Origin: Rugamonas aquatica
GTDB taxonomy: Bacteria > Pseudomonadota > Gammaproteobacteria > Burkholderiales > Burkholderiaceae_D
Assembly: GCF_009380215.1 (NCBI RefSeq)
Contig: NZ_WHUG01000004.1
Span: 434,001 to 498,000, forward strand
Reading direction: 5' to 3'
Length of the DNA stretch: 64,000 nucleotides
Below, in pieces: positions 52,952 through 62,118 of the stretch. The position numbers and the translations under genes were made by a program. The notes beneath the pieces were generated by a model, which was given only the letters and a program-made list of their open reading frames with translations, ran no database searches and had not been told where the DNA came from. Each line of letters starts with the position of its first letter. The first letter of the stretch is position 1.

Positions 52952-53366
52952 TGGTGCCGGCGCAGTCGCCGCAGAAACCGTACAGCGACAGCGAATGCTC
53001 GTGCAGCACGAAATTGCGTTCGCGCGCCACGGCCTCCTGGCGCTGCTCGATTTCAGCGTCGAGGAATTCTTCCATGCGGCCGCAGTTGGTGCAGATCAGG
53101 TGGTCGTGGTGACCGCCTTCATTCAGCTCGAACACCGAGGCCACCGATTCGAAATGCCGTCGTATCAGGATGCCGGCATCGGCAAACTGCATCAGCACGC
53201 GGTAGACCGTGGCCAGACCCATGTCGATGTTCTCCGCGTGCAGCAGGCGGTAGACGTCATCCGCGTTCAGGTGCTTGCTCTTCGATTCCTGAAACAGCTG
53301 CAGTATGCGCAGGCGGGGCAGGGTTGCTTTCAATCCGAGCTTGCGCAGTTCTTGAGGAATATCCAT
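52914..53366 (-). CDS. fur: Ferric uptake regulator Fur
   Basis: 150 residues, normal Fur length. Winged-helix domain (KATLPRLRILQLFQ; LATVYRVLMQFADAGIL), metal-binding HHDH (86-89), CTNC (92-95) and CGDC (132-135) zinc site. GGAG precedes the ATG. A Fur box 14 bases before the start implies autoregulation. It would control the receptor operon at 12963-16023. Other fur copies may exist in the genome, since the usual neighbours (bamE, recN) are absent. Confidence 0.93.
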   Translation of the reverse strand: MDIPQELRKLGLKATLPRLRILQLFQESKSKHLNADDVYRLLHAENIDMGLATVYRVLMQFADAGILIRRHFESVASVFELNEGGHHDHLICTNCGRMEEFLDAEIEQRQEAVARERNFVLHEHSLSLYGFCGDCAGTINPLAGRKLRRS

Positions 53367-53379
53367 GTGTCTCCATAAT

Positions 53380-53398
53380 GATAATGATTCTTATTCTC
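53380..53398. promoter_or_regulatory. Fur box upstream of fur
   Basis: GATAATGATTCTTATTCTC matches 15 of 19 positions of the Fur consensus, including the whole left half. It lies 14 bases before the fur start on its coding strand, next to the ribosome site, and should give autoregulation. It is also the nearest element upstream of the porin operon at 53791. Confidence 0.85.
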
Positions 53399-53790
53399 AT
53401 AATATATGGAATTTATTTAATTGGCAACCGTCTCGGCGATATAGGGAACACGTTGATCCAACCATCAAGATGGTCGTCGAGACAATACATTCGATAGCTG
53501 GATGCTATGCAAATTAATATTTAATTATTGAAATTCGTGGTTTTTCGATAGATTTTTTGGTGTGGCGCTCTAATTGATCGACAGTTGCCGTACGGCAGTA
53601 TAAAGTGACTGCATCCGATTCAGTTCTTCGGAGCGGCGCCTTAGCCACGTGCCTCGCGCGTTAGCCGCGACCTTCCCACCTTGTTGAGTTTTCCCCCCGT
53701 CCTCGCGGACGGTGTTCGCGTCTTCGCGCGTCCTGAACACGGTGCACTTGGCAGAACATGCCGTATGTAGACGACAGACAGGAACCACGA
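53399..53790. other. AT-rich then GC-rich leader region with two strong hairpins
   Basis: No gene is seen in these 392 bases. The first ~170 are AT-rich and suited to promoters. Near the porin start are two adjacent hairpins: CCGTCC-TCGC-GGACGG (53697-53712) and GTGTTC paired with GAACAC (53712-53740). They would lie in the 5' leader of the porin operon. I do not recognise a riboswitch class. Confidence 0.5.
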
Positions 53791-55050
53791 ATGACCGTTG
53801 ATTTTTCACCGCTGCGCGCCGCCCGGGCTGCGTTGACCTTTAGCCTGACGATGCTGGCTTGCGCCATGGCGCAGGCCGACGACACCGCCGCCGCGCCGTT
53901 GTGGACCTTCGGCGGCTACGGCACGCTGGGTTTTGTGCACAGTAACGACAGCCAGTCCGACTTCACCGCCAACGTGCTCAATCCCGGCAACGCCGGTGCC
54001 AGCCACGAGTGGAGCGCCACCGTCGACAGCCGCCTGGGCATGCAACTGGGCCTGAACCTGAACAGCCGCTGGTCGGCCGTATTGCAGGTGGTATCCGAGC
54101 GCACGCTGCAAAGCGGCTATGCGCCGACGGTCGAATGGGCCAACATCAAATACCAGGCCACGCCGGACCTGAACCTGCGGGTAGGGCGCATCGCGCTGCC
54201 GCTGTTCCTGGCGGGCGACTATCGCAAGGCCGGCTATGCGCTGCCGTGGGTGCGGCCGCCGGTCGAGCTGTATGGCGCCATCCCGATCAGCAATAGCGAC
54301 GGCGTCGACGCCAGCTACCGCTGGAGCGCAATGGGCGTCCACAACGTCACCCAGTTCTTCTTCGGCCGCACCGACATCGCAGTGACGCCGCAGGCGCATG
54401 CCACGGCGCGCGCGATGACGGGCCTGTCCAACACCACCACCAGCGGCGCGCTGACCGTGCGCGCCAGCGCGATGACGACCGAACTGACGGTCAACCTGGC
54501 GCGCGAACTGTTCGCCGGCTTGAGCCAGTTCGGGCCGCAGGGCGCGGCGCTGGCCGCGCGCTACGATGTCAACGCCAAGCGCGCCGACGTGGTCACGCTG
54601 GGCGCCAGCTACGATCCTGGCGCCTGGTTCCTGATGGGCGAAGTGGGGCGCATGAACGCCCGTTCCTACCTGGGCGATAAAACCGCCGCCTACTTCAGCG
54701 CCGGCTACCGCTATGGCGACCTGACGCCGTATGCGGGCTACGCGATGTCGCGTTCGCGCACGCCGGCCCGCATCGACGGCCTGGATCTGCGCGGCCTGCC
54801 GCCGCAGTTGGCCGCCGCCGGCGCCCAGCTGAACGGGGGCTTGAACCAGATGCTGGCCACGATACCGCACCAGCGCAGCATCAACGCCGGCCTGCGCTGG
54901 GACGTGCGCGCCAACTACGCGCTCAAGCTGCAGTATGATCGTCTGACGCCGCTGCGTGGTTCGAACGGCACCTTCATCAACGTGCAGCCGGGCTTCCAGT
55001 CCGGCCATCCGATCAGCGTGGTCAGCGCTTCGGTCGATTTCGTATTCTGA
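53791..55050 (+). CDS. Outer membrane porin-like protein of the GGDEF-EAL operon
   Basis: 419 residues from the ATG at 53791 (AGGA seven bases upstream). The signal peptide ends CAMAQA, cleaved before DDTAAAP. Beta-barrel wording: TFGGYGTLGFVHSNDS, RLGMQLGLNLNSRWSAVLQVVSE, VGRIALPLFLAGDYR; it ends in VDFVF with terminal Phe. It resembles phosphate/porin-like channel families but is not the classical trimeric porin. It is the first gene of an operon with a PstS-like protein (11 bases downstream) and a c-di-GMP enzyme. Confidence 0.83.
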   Translation: MTVDFSPLRAARAALTFSLTMLACAMAQADDTAAAPLWTFGGYGTLGFVHSNDSQSDFTANVLNPGNAGASHEWSATVDSRLGMQLGLNLNSRWSAVLQVVSERTLQSGYAPTVEWANIKYQATPDLNLRVGRIALPLFLAGDYRKAGYALPWVRPPVELYGAIPISNSDGVDASYRWSAMGVHNVTQFFFGRTDIAVTPQAHATARAMTGLSNTTTSGALTVRASAMTTELTVNLARELFAGLSQFGPQGAALAARYDVNAKRADVVTLGASYDPGAWFLMGEVGRMNARSYLGDKTAAYFSAGYRYGDLTPYAGYAMSRSRTPARIDGLDLRGLPPQLAAAGAQLNGGLNQMLATIPHQRSINAGLRWDVRANYALKLQYDRLTPLRGSNGTFINVQPGFQSGHPISVVSASVDFVF

Positions 55051-55061
55051 GGGGAGATGCC

Positions 55062-55490
55062 ATGCCTACCCTCCGACTGATACTGCAAGCGCTGCTGCTG
55101 GCGCTGGCCTGCGCCCATGTCGGCGCGGCCGAACTGGTGGTCATCGTCTCGGCCAGGAATCCGGTGACGGCGCTGCGCGCCGACCAGGTGGCCGACATCT
55201 TCCTGGCGCAGACCGGCCGCTTCCCCGGCGGCGATGAATCGATGGCGCTGGACCAGCCGGTCGGCAGCCCGCTGCGCGATGAGTTCTACAGCAAGGTGGC
55301 GGCCAAGTCGCCGGCGTTGATGAAGGCTTACTGGACCAAGATGGTGTTCACCGGGCGCGGCCAGCCTCCGCGCGAGCTGCCCAGCAGCGCCGCCGTGCGC
55401 AAGATGGTGGCGGAGAACCCGTCGATGATCGGCTACATCGACCGCTCGGCGCTGGATGCCAGCGTCAAGACCGTGCTGGTGGTGCGATGA
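55062..55490 (+). CDS. Small PstS-like periplasmic binding protein
   Basis: 142 residues; signal peptide LRLILQALLLALACAHVGAA, cleaved before ELVVI. The wording SARNPVTALRADQVADIFLAQTGRFPGG then PLRDEFYSKVAAKSPALMKAYWTKMVFTGRGQPP and MIGYIDRSALD is that of one-domain phosphate-type binding proteins. At 142 residues it is half the length of PstS. It has no ABC transporter nearby; it sits between a porin and a CACHE-GGDEF-EAL gene (overlap ATGA), so it probably feeds ligand to the CACHE sensor. Confidence 0.85.
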   Translation: MPTLRLILQALLLALACAHVGAAELVVIVSARNPVTALRADQVADIFLAQTGRFPGGDESMALDQPVGSPLRDEFYSKVAAKSPALMKAYWTKMVFTGRGQPPRELPSSAAVRKMVAENPSMIGYIDRSALDASVKTVLVVR

Positions 55491-58141
55491 AGGCCCGGGG
55501 ACTGCGGCGCTGGTTGAGGCGCGGACTCGATACGCACTTCTCGCTGCCGCTGTTCGCCTTGCTGCTGCTGGTGGCGATGTGGGTGGTGACCTTCCACGAG
55601 ATCGACGCCGAGCGCGTGCACGCGCGCGAGGCGGCCACCGATACGCTGCGCGAAATGATGGGCACTTACGAGGCGCAGGTGGCGCGCAGCCTGGATGGCA
55701 TCGACCAGACGCTGCGCGTGCTGAAATACGCGGTCGAACGCAAGGGCGCGCTGGGCGCGCTGCCGGAGCTGGGCCGCGAAGGCTTGCTGCCGCCGGGCGT
55801 GGTGTTCGTGGTCAGCATCGTCGACCGCAACGGCGTCACCGTCGCCAGCAATCCGAAGGCGCTGCAGATTTCGGTGGCCGATCAAAGCTACTTCAAATTC
55901 CACCAGGAGCGCGACAGCGGCGCCACCTTCGTCAGCCACGCCACGCGCGACGCCGCCAACACCGAATGGCATTTGCACTTTACGCGCCGTCTGGACGACG
56001 ACCTGGGCAACTTCGCCGGCATCGTCATCGTCGAAACCGATCCCGCTTATTTCACCAGCAGTTATGAACGCAGCCGTCTCGGCGAGCACGGCATGCTTGG
56101 CCTGGTGGGCAGCGATGGCGTGGTGCGCTCGCTGCGCATCGGCGACAAGCTGACCTTCGGCCAGCGCATGGAAAAACTGGCCGGCGAGATCACCGTCATG
56201 GACGGCGTGCGGCGCTACAGCGGCATGCGCGAGCTGCACGGCATTGCGCTGAACGTGGTGGTCGGCCTGGCGGAGAAGGAATTGATGGCGGGCTTCGAAC
56301 GCCAGCGCCGCGAGAAGATGGCGGAGGCCTCGGTGGCCAGCACGGTACTGGTGATTAGCACAGCCTTGCTGTGGTTATGGTCGTGGCAAGGTGCGCGCAA
56401 CCGCGCCCGCGTGCGGCGCGCGCAGGAAACCTATGCGGCGGCTTCGGCGGCCAGCCTGGATGCCTTCTTCGTCATGCGCGAAGTGCGCAATATCGCCGGC
56501 GAGATCATCGACTTCGTCTTCGTCGACGCCAACTCGCGCGCCGAGAAAATGACCGGCTACACCAAGGAACAACTGCGCCTGATGACGCTGTGCGGCATGA
56601 TGCCGCAGGCGCGCGACAACGGCATGTTCGAGCATCTGGTGCACGTCACGCGGGTCGGCGGCGTGCATGAGCAGGAATGGGAGAGCAGCATCCCGCAACT
56701 GCGGGCGCGCTGGCTGCACCAGCAGGTGGTGCCGGTCGAAGGCGGCATCGTCGCCATCGTGCGCGACATCAGCGAACGCAAGCTGGCCGAGGAGCGCATG
56801 CAGCACCTGGCGCACCACGACACGCTCACAGGCCTGCCGAACCGCAGCATGATCGCCGACCGGCTCGACCTGACCATCGCCCAGGCGGGCCGCCACGGCG
56901 GCGCGGTGCTGGTGGCGTTTATCGACCTCGATGGTTTCAAGCTGGTCAACGACGGCCTTGGACACAACGCCGGCGACGAGCTGCTGAAGGTCGTGGCCGA
57001 ACGCATGAGCGGCTGCCTGCGCGCCGGGGACATGGTCGGCCGTTTCGGCGGCGACGAATTCGTGCTGGTGTTGAACGAGCCGCGCAACGGCGCAGACGCC
57101 GCGCCGGTGCTGGAGCGCGTGCGCGAAGCGGTGCTGGCGCCGATCACGCTGAGCGGGCAGGATGTGCAGGTCAGCTGCAGCATCGGCGTGGCGGTCTATC
57201 CGAACGATGGCGCCGACGCCGAGACGCTGCTGATGCACTCCGACGCCGCCATGTACCGCGCCAAGGACATGGGCAAGAACAACTGTCAGTTCTACACCCG
57301 CGAGATGAACGCCTGCATCGAAGAGAAGCTGGTGATGCTCGAAGGCCTGCGCAGCGCGCTGGACGAAGGCCAGTTCCGGCTGGTGTACCAGCCCAAGGTG
57401 GATCTGCGCACCGGCCGCATCTTCGGCGTCGAGGCGCTGGTGCGCTGGGAGCATCCGGAGCATGGCTGCATCGGGCCGGACCGCTTCATCCCGCTGGCCG
57501 AGGAGAGCGGCATGATCGTCGCGCTGGGCGAGTGGGTGCTACGCACAGCCTGTCGCCAGAACCGCGCCTGGCAGGACGCCGGCCTGGCGCCGCTGCTGGT
57601 GTCGGTCAACGTGTCGCCGCGCCAGTTTGAAGAACAGCTGCTGGTGCAGCGCGTGGCGCAGGCGCTGGCCGACAGCGGCCTGGCGCCGGAATGGCTGGAG
57701 CTGGAGGTGACGGAAGGCGTCATCATGCGCGACCTGCAGCAGGCCGTGGCAAAGATGGCGGAAGTGCGGGAGATGGGCGTGTCGCTGTCGATCGACGATT
57801 TCGGCACCGGCTATTCGAGCCTGTCGGCGCTGAAGTCCTTCCCGATCAGCACCCTGAAGATCGACAAGTCATTCGTCCGGGATCTGGGCAGCAGCGACGG
57901 CGACGAAGCCATCGCCAGTTCCATCATCGACCTGGCGCACCGTCTGCGCCTGCGCGTGATTGCCGAGGGCGTGGAGACCGAGCAGCAGCGCGCCTTCCTG
58001 CGCCAGAACGGCTGCGACGAGATGCAGGGCTATCTGTTCAGCCGCCCGCTGCCGCCGGAGCAACTGCGGCAGCTGTTGCTGAACCAGGCGTTGCCGCCGC
58101 GGTCTTCACTGGCCGCGCTGCTGGACGTTACAGCGGCTTGA
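55487..58141 (+). CDS. CACHE-PAS-GGDEF-EAL cyclic di-GMP enzyme
   Basis: 884 residues. Membrane helix ~20-40, periplasmic CACHE sensor (~45-280), helix ~285-310, PAS (~320-430), GGDEF domain with RxxD inhibitory site (RAGD) five residues before GGDEF, and EAL domain with intact VEALVRW and DDFGTGYSSL. Both the cyclase and phosphodiesterase sites look complete, so it can make and break c-di-GMP, with the CACHE ligand tilting the balance. The start overlaps the PstS-like gene (ATGA); the end overlaps the convergent regulator by 14 bases. Confidence 0.93.
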   Translation: MKARGLRRWLRRGLDTHFSLPLFALLLLVAMWVVTFHEIDAERVHAREAATDTLREMMGTYEAQVARSLDGIDQTLRVLKYAVERKGALGALPELGREGLLPPGVVFVVSIVDRNGVTVASNPKALQISVADQSYFKFHQERDSGATFVSHATRDAANTEWHLHFTRRLDDDLGNFAGIVIVETDPAYFTSSYERSRLGEHGMLGLVGSDGVVRSLRIGDKLTFGQRMEKLAGEITVMDGVRRYSGMRELHGIALNVVVGLAEKELMAGFERQRREKMAEASVASTVLVISTALLWLWSWQGARNRARVRRAQETYAAASAASLDAFFVMREVRNIAGEIIDFVFVDANSRAEKMTGYTKEQLRLMTLCGMMPQARDNGMFEHLVHVTRVGGVHEQEWESSIPQLRARWLHQQVVPVEGGIVAIVRDISERKLAEERMQHLAHHDTLTGLPNRSMIADRLDLTIAQAGRHGGAVLVAFIDLDGFKLVNDGLGHNAGDELLKVVAERMSGCLRAGDMVGRFGGDEFVLVLNEPRNGADAAPVLERVREAVLAPITLSGQDVQVSCSIGVAVYPNDGADAETLLMHSDAAMYRAKDMGKNNCQFYTREMNACIEEKLVMLEGLRSALDEGQFRLVYQPKVDLRTGRIFGVEALVRWEHPEHGCIGPDRFIPLAEESGMIVALGEWVLRTACRQNRAWQDAGLAPLLVSVNVSPRQFEEQLLVQRVAQALADSGLAPEWLELEVTEGVIMRDLQQAVAKMAEVREMGVSLSIDDFGTGYSSLSALKSFPISTLKIDKSFVRDLGSSDGDEAIASSIIDLAHRLRLRVIAEGVETEQQRAFLRQNGCDEMQGYLFSRPLPPEQLRQLLLNQALPPRSSLAALLDVTAA

Positions 58142-58748
58142 TGACGTAGACGCAGCGGCGGGCGCCGTTGAGCATATGCTCGACGCGGCCCACCGAACAC
58201 TCGGGGCCCAGCACGCGCTGGAACACATCGAGCTCCGAGCGGCAGAATTTCTGGCACTGGCGGGCAGCGGCGCAGATCGGGCAGTGGTTCTCGATCAGCA
58301 GCATGCTGCCGTCGTCCTGGGCTTCCACTTCGGCCATATAGCCTTCCGTGGTGCGCGCCTGCACCAGCGCCGCCACGCGCTGCGGCAGCGTGTCCGACGC
58401 CTGCAGGTGCTGGCGGTACTGCTGTTCGCTGGCCGCTTCGCGCGCGCCGATCAGCTTATCGAGACCGGCGTCGCCGAACAGGCCGCGTACCTGGTCGATC
58501 AGTTGCAGCGTCAGGTCGGCGTGGCGGTCGGGGAAGCGGGCGTGGCCTGCCTCGGTCAGCAGCCAGCGCCGCGACGGGCGGCCCGGTTTGTCGGCCACTT
58601 CCTCATACGTCACCAAGCCTTTTTCCTGCCATGATTCGAGCTGCCTGCGCGCGCCCATCGAGGTCAGGTCCAGCAGGCCGGCCAGCTGCTGCGCGGTTTG
58701 CGGGCCGCGCGTCTTCAGCAGGAACAGCGTTTGTTCGGCGGTGTTCAT
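58128..58748 (-). CDS. SufR-like winged-helix regulator with Cys-rich C-terminus
   Basis: 206 residues from the ATG at 58748, which overlaps the MFS stop (ATGA). N-terminal winged helix (NTAEQTLFLLKTRGPQTAQQLAGLL, GARRQLESWQEKGLVTYEEV). The C-terminal HCPICAAARQCQKFC and later GPEC and RRC supply six Cys, matching the SufR pattern of cysteines that ligate an Fe-S cluster. It may sense iron-sulfur status or redox and control the pump with which it is translationally coupled. Confidence 0.85.
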   Translation of the reverse strand: MNTAEQTLFLLKTRGPQTAQQLAGLLDLTSMGARRQLESWQEKGLVTYEEVADKPGRPSRRWLLTEAGHARFPDRHADLTLQLIDQVRGLFGDAGLDKLIGAREAASEQQYRQHLQASDTLPQRVAALVQARTTEGYMAEVEAQDDGSMLLIENHCPICAAARQCQKFCRSELDVFQRVLGPECSVGRVEHMLNGARRCVYVIKPL

Positions 58749-59971
58749 TGCAGCGCGCCTTCCAGCTTGGCGCGGTCGTCGCGGGCCATGCTGGCGTGCC
58801 AGGTCTGCATGCGCCAGGCCGACCACGCCGTCAGCATCGCGCCCAGCACCAGGATCAAACGCGTGTCGATCAAGGTGAGCACCGCGCCGACCAGGGCCAT
58901 GATGATATTGGCCAAGCAGAAGGTGGTGGAGATCAGGCCCATGACGGCGCCTTGTCCGTGCGCGCCGAAACGCTCGGCGCACCAGTTGGGCACGATGGCG
59001 TTGTAGATCGAATGCGGTATGCCATACAGGATGATGGCGGCGATGCCGACCCACGCATTGCTGGCCGCGAGCAGCGCGATGAGCGAGGCGGTGATCAGCG
59101 CGAAGCGGCGGGCCCGCAGCAGCGGCTCTCCCTTGAACGGACGGCCGGCGAACATGGTGGTGGTGGTCATCACCGCGCACATGGCGGCGGTGGTCCAGGC
59201 GATGCCGCGCGCGCCGAAGCCTGGTACTTCGACCAGCCACAGTGGATAGAATTCGTAGAACGCCGTCACGCCGCAGGTGTAGGCCAGCGTGACGATGAAC
59301 AGGTTGCGCAGGTCCGGTTCGCGCAGCAGGTTCAATGAGTGGCGGTCGCGCGCAACCTGCCACCACGAGGTGGTCGCCAGGGATGGTGCCTCGGTAGGCA
59401 GCACGGCGGCCACCAGCACGGCCACCAGCAGCAGCGCGGCCACGGCGATCCAGAACGGCACGGTGATGCCCCACACCAGCGTCATGCCGGCCAGCAGAGG
59501 TCCGGCCAGCCAGCCCATGTAGAAGGCGCCGTTCAGCCATGACAGGGCTTTGCGGCGCAGGTCGCCGTCGAGGCGGTCGGCCAGCATGGCGCGCGCCACC
59601 GAGCCGTTACCTTCCAGCAGACCGGTGACGAAGCGGGCTACGATGAACAGCGGGTAGGATTCCAGCAGCAGCGCGCAGGCCGTCGCGGCATGGCCAATGG
59701 CGGCGCCGACTGCGGTAATCAGCAGCACCGGGCGGCGGCCGTAGCGGTCGGACATGGGGCCCAGCAGCGCGGAGCCGATCAGCAGGCCCAGTGGGTTGAT
59801 GGTCAGCGCCAGGCCGAACAGCAGCTTCGGCGGCAGGCCGAGGAATTGGTTCAGGCCATTGCTGACGCCTGCGGCGAACAGCGGCGGCAGGATGGGGTAG
59901 GGCAGGGATGCGCCTATCGTCGAGAGCAGCGCCAGCAGGCAGGCGGCGCCGATCAGCAGGGGTGTTTTCAT
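58745..59971 (-). CDS. MFS exporter, 12-helix
   Basis: 408 residues, twelve hydrophobic segments, with LLGPMSDRYGRRPVLL (loop 2-3) and GLLEGNGSVARAMLAD. It is a proton-coupled exporter of unknown substrate, upstream of and overlapping the SufR-like regulator gene, so it is probably autoregulated with it. Confidence 0.9.
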   Translation of the reverse strand: MKTPLLIGAACLLALLSTIGASLPYPILPPLFAAGVSNGLNQFLGLPPKLLFGLALTINPLGLLIGSALLGPMSDRYGRRPVLLITAVGAAIGHAATACALLLESYPLFIVARFVTGLLEGNGSVARAMLADRLDGDLRRKALSWLNGAFYMGWLAGPLLAGMTLVWGITVPFWIAVAALLLVAVLVAAVLPTEAPSLATTSWWQVARDRHSLNLLREPDLRNLFIVTLAYTCGVTAFYEFYPLWLVEVPGFGARGIAWTTAAMCAVMTTTTMFAGRPFKGEPLLRARRFALITASLIALLAASNAWVGIAAIILYGIPHSIYNAIVPNWCAERFGAHGQGAVMGLISTTFCLANIIMALVGAVLTLIDTRLILVLGAMLTAWSAWRMQTWHASMARDDRAKLEGALQ

Positions 59972-60046
59972 CGTTGATGTTCCATTGAAGCAGTAGCGCT
60001 ACTGTAGGCGCATACGGTAAATAAGTAAACAAAAATGTTTACTTAT

Positions 60047-60703
60047 TCAAAAGCGCAGGAGCAATGGCAGGTTGGGGCGGCAGTCGTTCGTGGTGCCTTG
60101 CGCGCCGTGGTCGAAGCAGATTTCCATCAGGTAGGCGTCGCCTGCGCGCAGCGTTATCCCGGTGCCGGAGCAAGCCGCCTGCGCCGCCGCGGATAGCGCT
60201 TGCGGCGGCAGTGTCAGCGTTACCGAGGTGATGGCTTTGACGCCGGCCGGGTGCTGCAAGGGCTGGCGGCGCGCCTCCGCGTAGCTCGACGGCGCCGCGC
60301 CTTTGGGCAGGTGGAACCACATCGGCTCCGATGCCGGAACCGCCGCGCCGATGTCGATCCGCATGCCGGGCGGCAGATAGGATGGTGCGTACTGCCAGCT
60401 TGGAAAGGGGGCGCTGTCGTTGTCGTTGCCGCTGGGTCGGAAGCACACGCCGAACGGGCAGGCCGGGCTGCCGTCTGTCAGGCGTTCGGCCAGCAGGGTG
60501 GGGCTGGTCTGCGCGTTGCGCACTTCTTCATCGTCGGCGATCCACAGAAGTTCGAGGAAGGCGTTGTGGAAGAAGAAGCGGCGGTTCTCCGTGCCCTGGC
60601 CGGGGTGGCGGTTGCCGGAGCCTTCGGTCAGGCCGAGGGCGCGCAGCTGTTCGGCTTCTGGCGCGCCGGCGCGGGCGCGGATGAACAGGTGGTCGATCTG
60701 CAT
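60047..60703 (-). CDS. Glyoxalase/VOC-like protein (glyoxalase_3 type)
   Basis: 218 residues from the ATG at 60703. MQIDHLFIRARAGAPEAEQLRALGLTEGSGNRHPGQGT and NAFLELLWIADDEEV are the signature of the glyoxalase_3 subgroup of the VOC superfamily, metal enzymes of mostly unknown substrate. It starts 5 bases after a DUF6500-like gene and is probably co-transcribed with it. Confidence 0.8.
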   Translation of the reverse strand: MQIDHLFIRARAGAPEAEQLRALGLTEGSGNRHPGQGTENRRFFFHNAFLELLWIADDEEVRNAQTSPTLLAERLTDGSPACPFGVCFRPSGNDNDSAPFPSWQYAPSYLPPGMRIDIGAAVPASEPMWFHLPKGAAPSSYAEARRQPLQHPAGVKAITSVTLTLPPQALSAAAQAACSGTGITLRAGDAYLMEICFDHGAQGTTNDCRPNLPLLLRF

Positions 60704-60708
60704 GGCGC

Positions 60709-60927
60709 TTATTGCTGCTGCTCGATCATGGTGCGGATCTTGACGGCCTTCTCGAAGTGATCGAGTTTGTGCGTGCGTATCCACCATTCGGCCGCTTCCA
60801 TCAGCAGCTCGGGATCGTCGTTCCGGTTGGCGAAGAAGGCGTAGAACGACAGGCCGACCGTTTCGCCTTTTTGAGTGATCTTGTCGTTACAGACGCGGAT
60901 AATTTTTTCTCTCAGTTGCTGGCGCAC
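60709..60927 (-). CDS. Small DUF6500-like protein
   Basis: 72 residues from the GTG at 60927, preceded by GAGGA; the in-frame GTG at 60960 is less likely. The wording RQQLREKIIRVCNDKITQKGETVGLSFYAFFANRNDDPELLMEAAEWW matches my memory of the DUF6500 family, helical cytoplasmic proteins of unknown function. Confidence 0.65.
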   Translation of the reverse strand: MRQQLREKIIRVCNDKITQKGETVGLSFYAFFANRNDDPELLMEAAEWWIRTHKLDHFEKAVKIRTMIEQQQ

Positions 60928-61007
60928 GTTGTGGGTTTCCTCTGTTTTTAGGGCCTTCACTATACCTTGATGCGCTATGATGCGGCATCACTCTTACACT
61001 GAAACAC

Positions 61008-61529
61008 ATGAAGAATTGGTTTGTCAGCCAGCGCGGCGCGTATTTTTTTCTGCTGCTCGGCATCGGCCTGATGCTGTTGTTCGTCGCGCTGGAGCGCCAC
61101 TTTCCGCGCGCCGATCAGCTGGAGACGGCCAGCGGCCGCGTGACGTGGTCGCGCGCTGCGCAGGGCGGTTTGTATTTCACGCTGGGCGGCGAGGAGCGCC
61201 AGTTCGTGGTGTTCGTCAAGGGCGACGCGGACCAGCGCCTGCGGCTGGCGATCCAGGATGCGGAGGCTTATCCGATCAAGGTGCGCTACCATCCGGAGCA
61301 GGTCAGCAGCCCCAGTTTTGTGCCGGGGCGGTTTTATGCGGTCTATGGCGTGAGCGTCGGCGGCAAGGAGGTCTCCAGCCTGGCCGTGGTGCAGGGCAGC
61401 TACCGCCGCGACAATCTGGTTGCACTGGCGATGGGCGTGCTGTTCGCGGCCTACGGCGGCCGGCGCGTCTGGAACCTCAGGAATGCGGTCGCAGGCGCTC
61501 CAGCAGATCGATATCGCCGGCCACGATGA
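61008..61529 (+). CDS. DUF3592-like membrane protein
   Basis: 173 residues: membrane helix (~12-28, GAYFFLLLGIGLMLLFVAL), a beta-rich extracytoplasmic domain (~38-130) and a second helix (~140-155). The layout fits DUF3592-type proteins. The 3' end overlaps the convergent acetyltransferase gene by 53 bases, so the last ~17 residues (AVAGAPADRYRRPR) are non-typical. Confidence 0.72.
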   Translation: MKNWFVSQRGAYFFLLLGIGLMLLFVALERHFPRADQLETASGRVTWSRAAQGGLYFTLGGEERQFVVFVKGDADQRLRLAIQDAEAYPIKVRYHPEQVSSPSFVPGRFYAVYGVSVGGKEVSSLAVVQGSYRRDNLVALAMGVLFAAYGGRRVWNLRNAVAGAPADRYRRPR

Positions 61530-62118
61530 AGGCCAGGTTGGCCGTGATGTGTTCGACCGGCCAGTCCCACCAGGCGATCGCCTGCAAGCGCGCGGCCATC
61601 TCCGGCGCAAAGCGCTCCTTTATCTGCTTGGCTGGATTGCCGCCGACGACTGTGTAGGGTGCGACATCGCTCGTTACCACCGAGCGCGATGAGATGATGG
61701 CGCCGTCGCCGATTTTCACGCCTGGCATGACCAGCACGTCGTAGCCTATCCAGACATCGTTGCCGATCACCGTGTCGCCCTTGTATGGCAGCTCGCCTTG
61801 CGCGGGCATCACTTGCTCCCAGCCTTTGCCGAAGATCTGGAACGGATAGGTCGAGATGCCGGACAGCTTGTGGTTGGCGCCGTTCATGATGAACTTGACG
61901 CCGCGCGCCAGCGCGCAGAATTTGCCGATCACCAGTTTGTCGCCGATGAAGGGGAAGTGGTACAGCACGTTGCGCTCGAAGTTCTCCGAGTCCTCGGGAT
62001 CGTCGTAGTAGGTGTAGTCGCCGATGACGATGTTCGGGTTGTTGACTGTGTTCTTGATGTAGCAGACTTGTGGGAAGCCTGCCATCGGATGCGGGTTATT
62101 CGGTGATGGTCCGTTCAT
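61477..62118 (-). CDS. CatB/Vat-type xenobiotic acetyltransferase
   Basis: 213 residues with the left-handed beta-helix hexapeptide repeats and the family's HFPFIGDKLVIGKFCALARGVKFIMNGANH, TVIGNDVWIGYDVLVMPGVKIGDGAIISSRSVVTSDVAPYTVVGGNPAK. It is trimeric, uses acetyl-CoA, and in this family acetylates chloramphenicol or streptogramins. AAGGAG before the ATG. Whether it gives resistance is unknown. It is the boundary gene before the AT-rich block. Confidence 0.88.
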   Translation of the reverse strand: MNGPSPNNPHPMAGFPQVCYIKNTVNNPNIVIGDYTYYDDPEDSENFERNVLYHFPFIGDKLVIGKFCALARGVKFIMNGANHKLSGISTYPFQIFGKGWEQVMPAQGELPYKGDTVIGNDVWIGYDVLVMPGVKIGDGAIISSRSVVTSDVAPYTVVGGNPAKQIKERFAPEMAARLQAIAWWDWPVEHITANLAFIVAGDIDLLERLRPHS

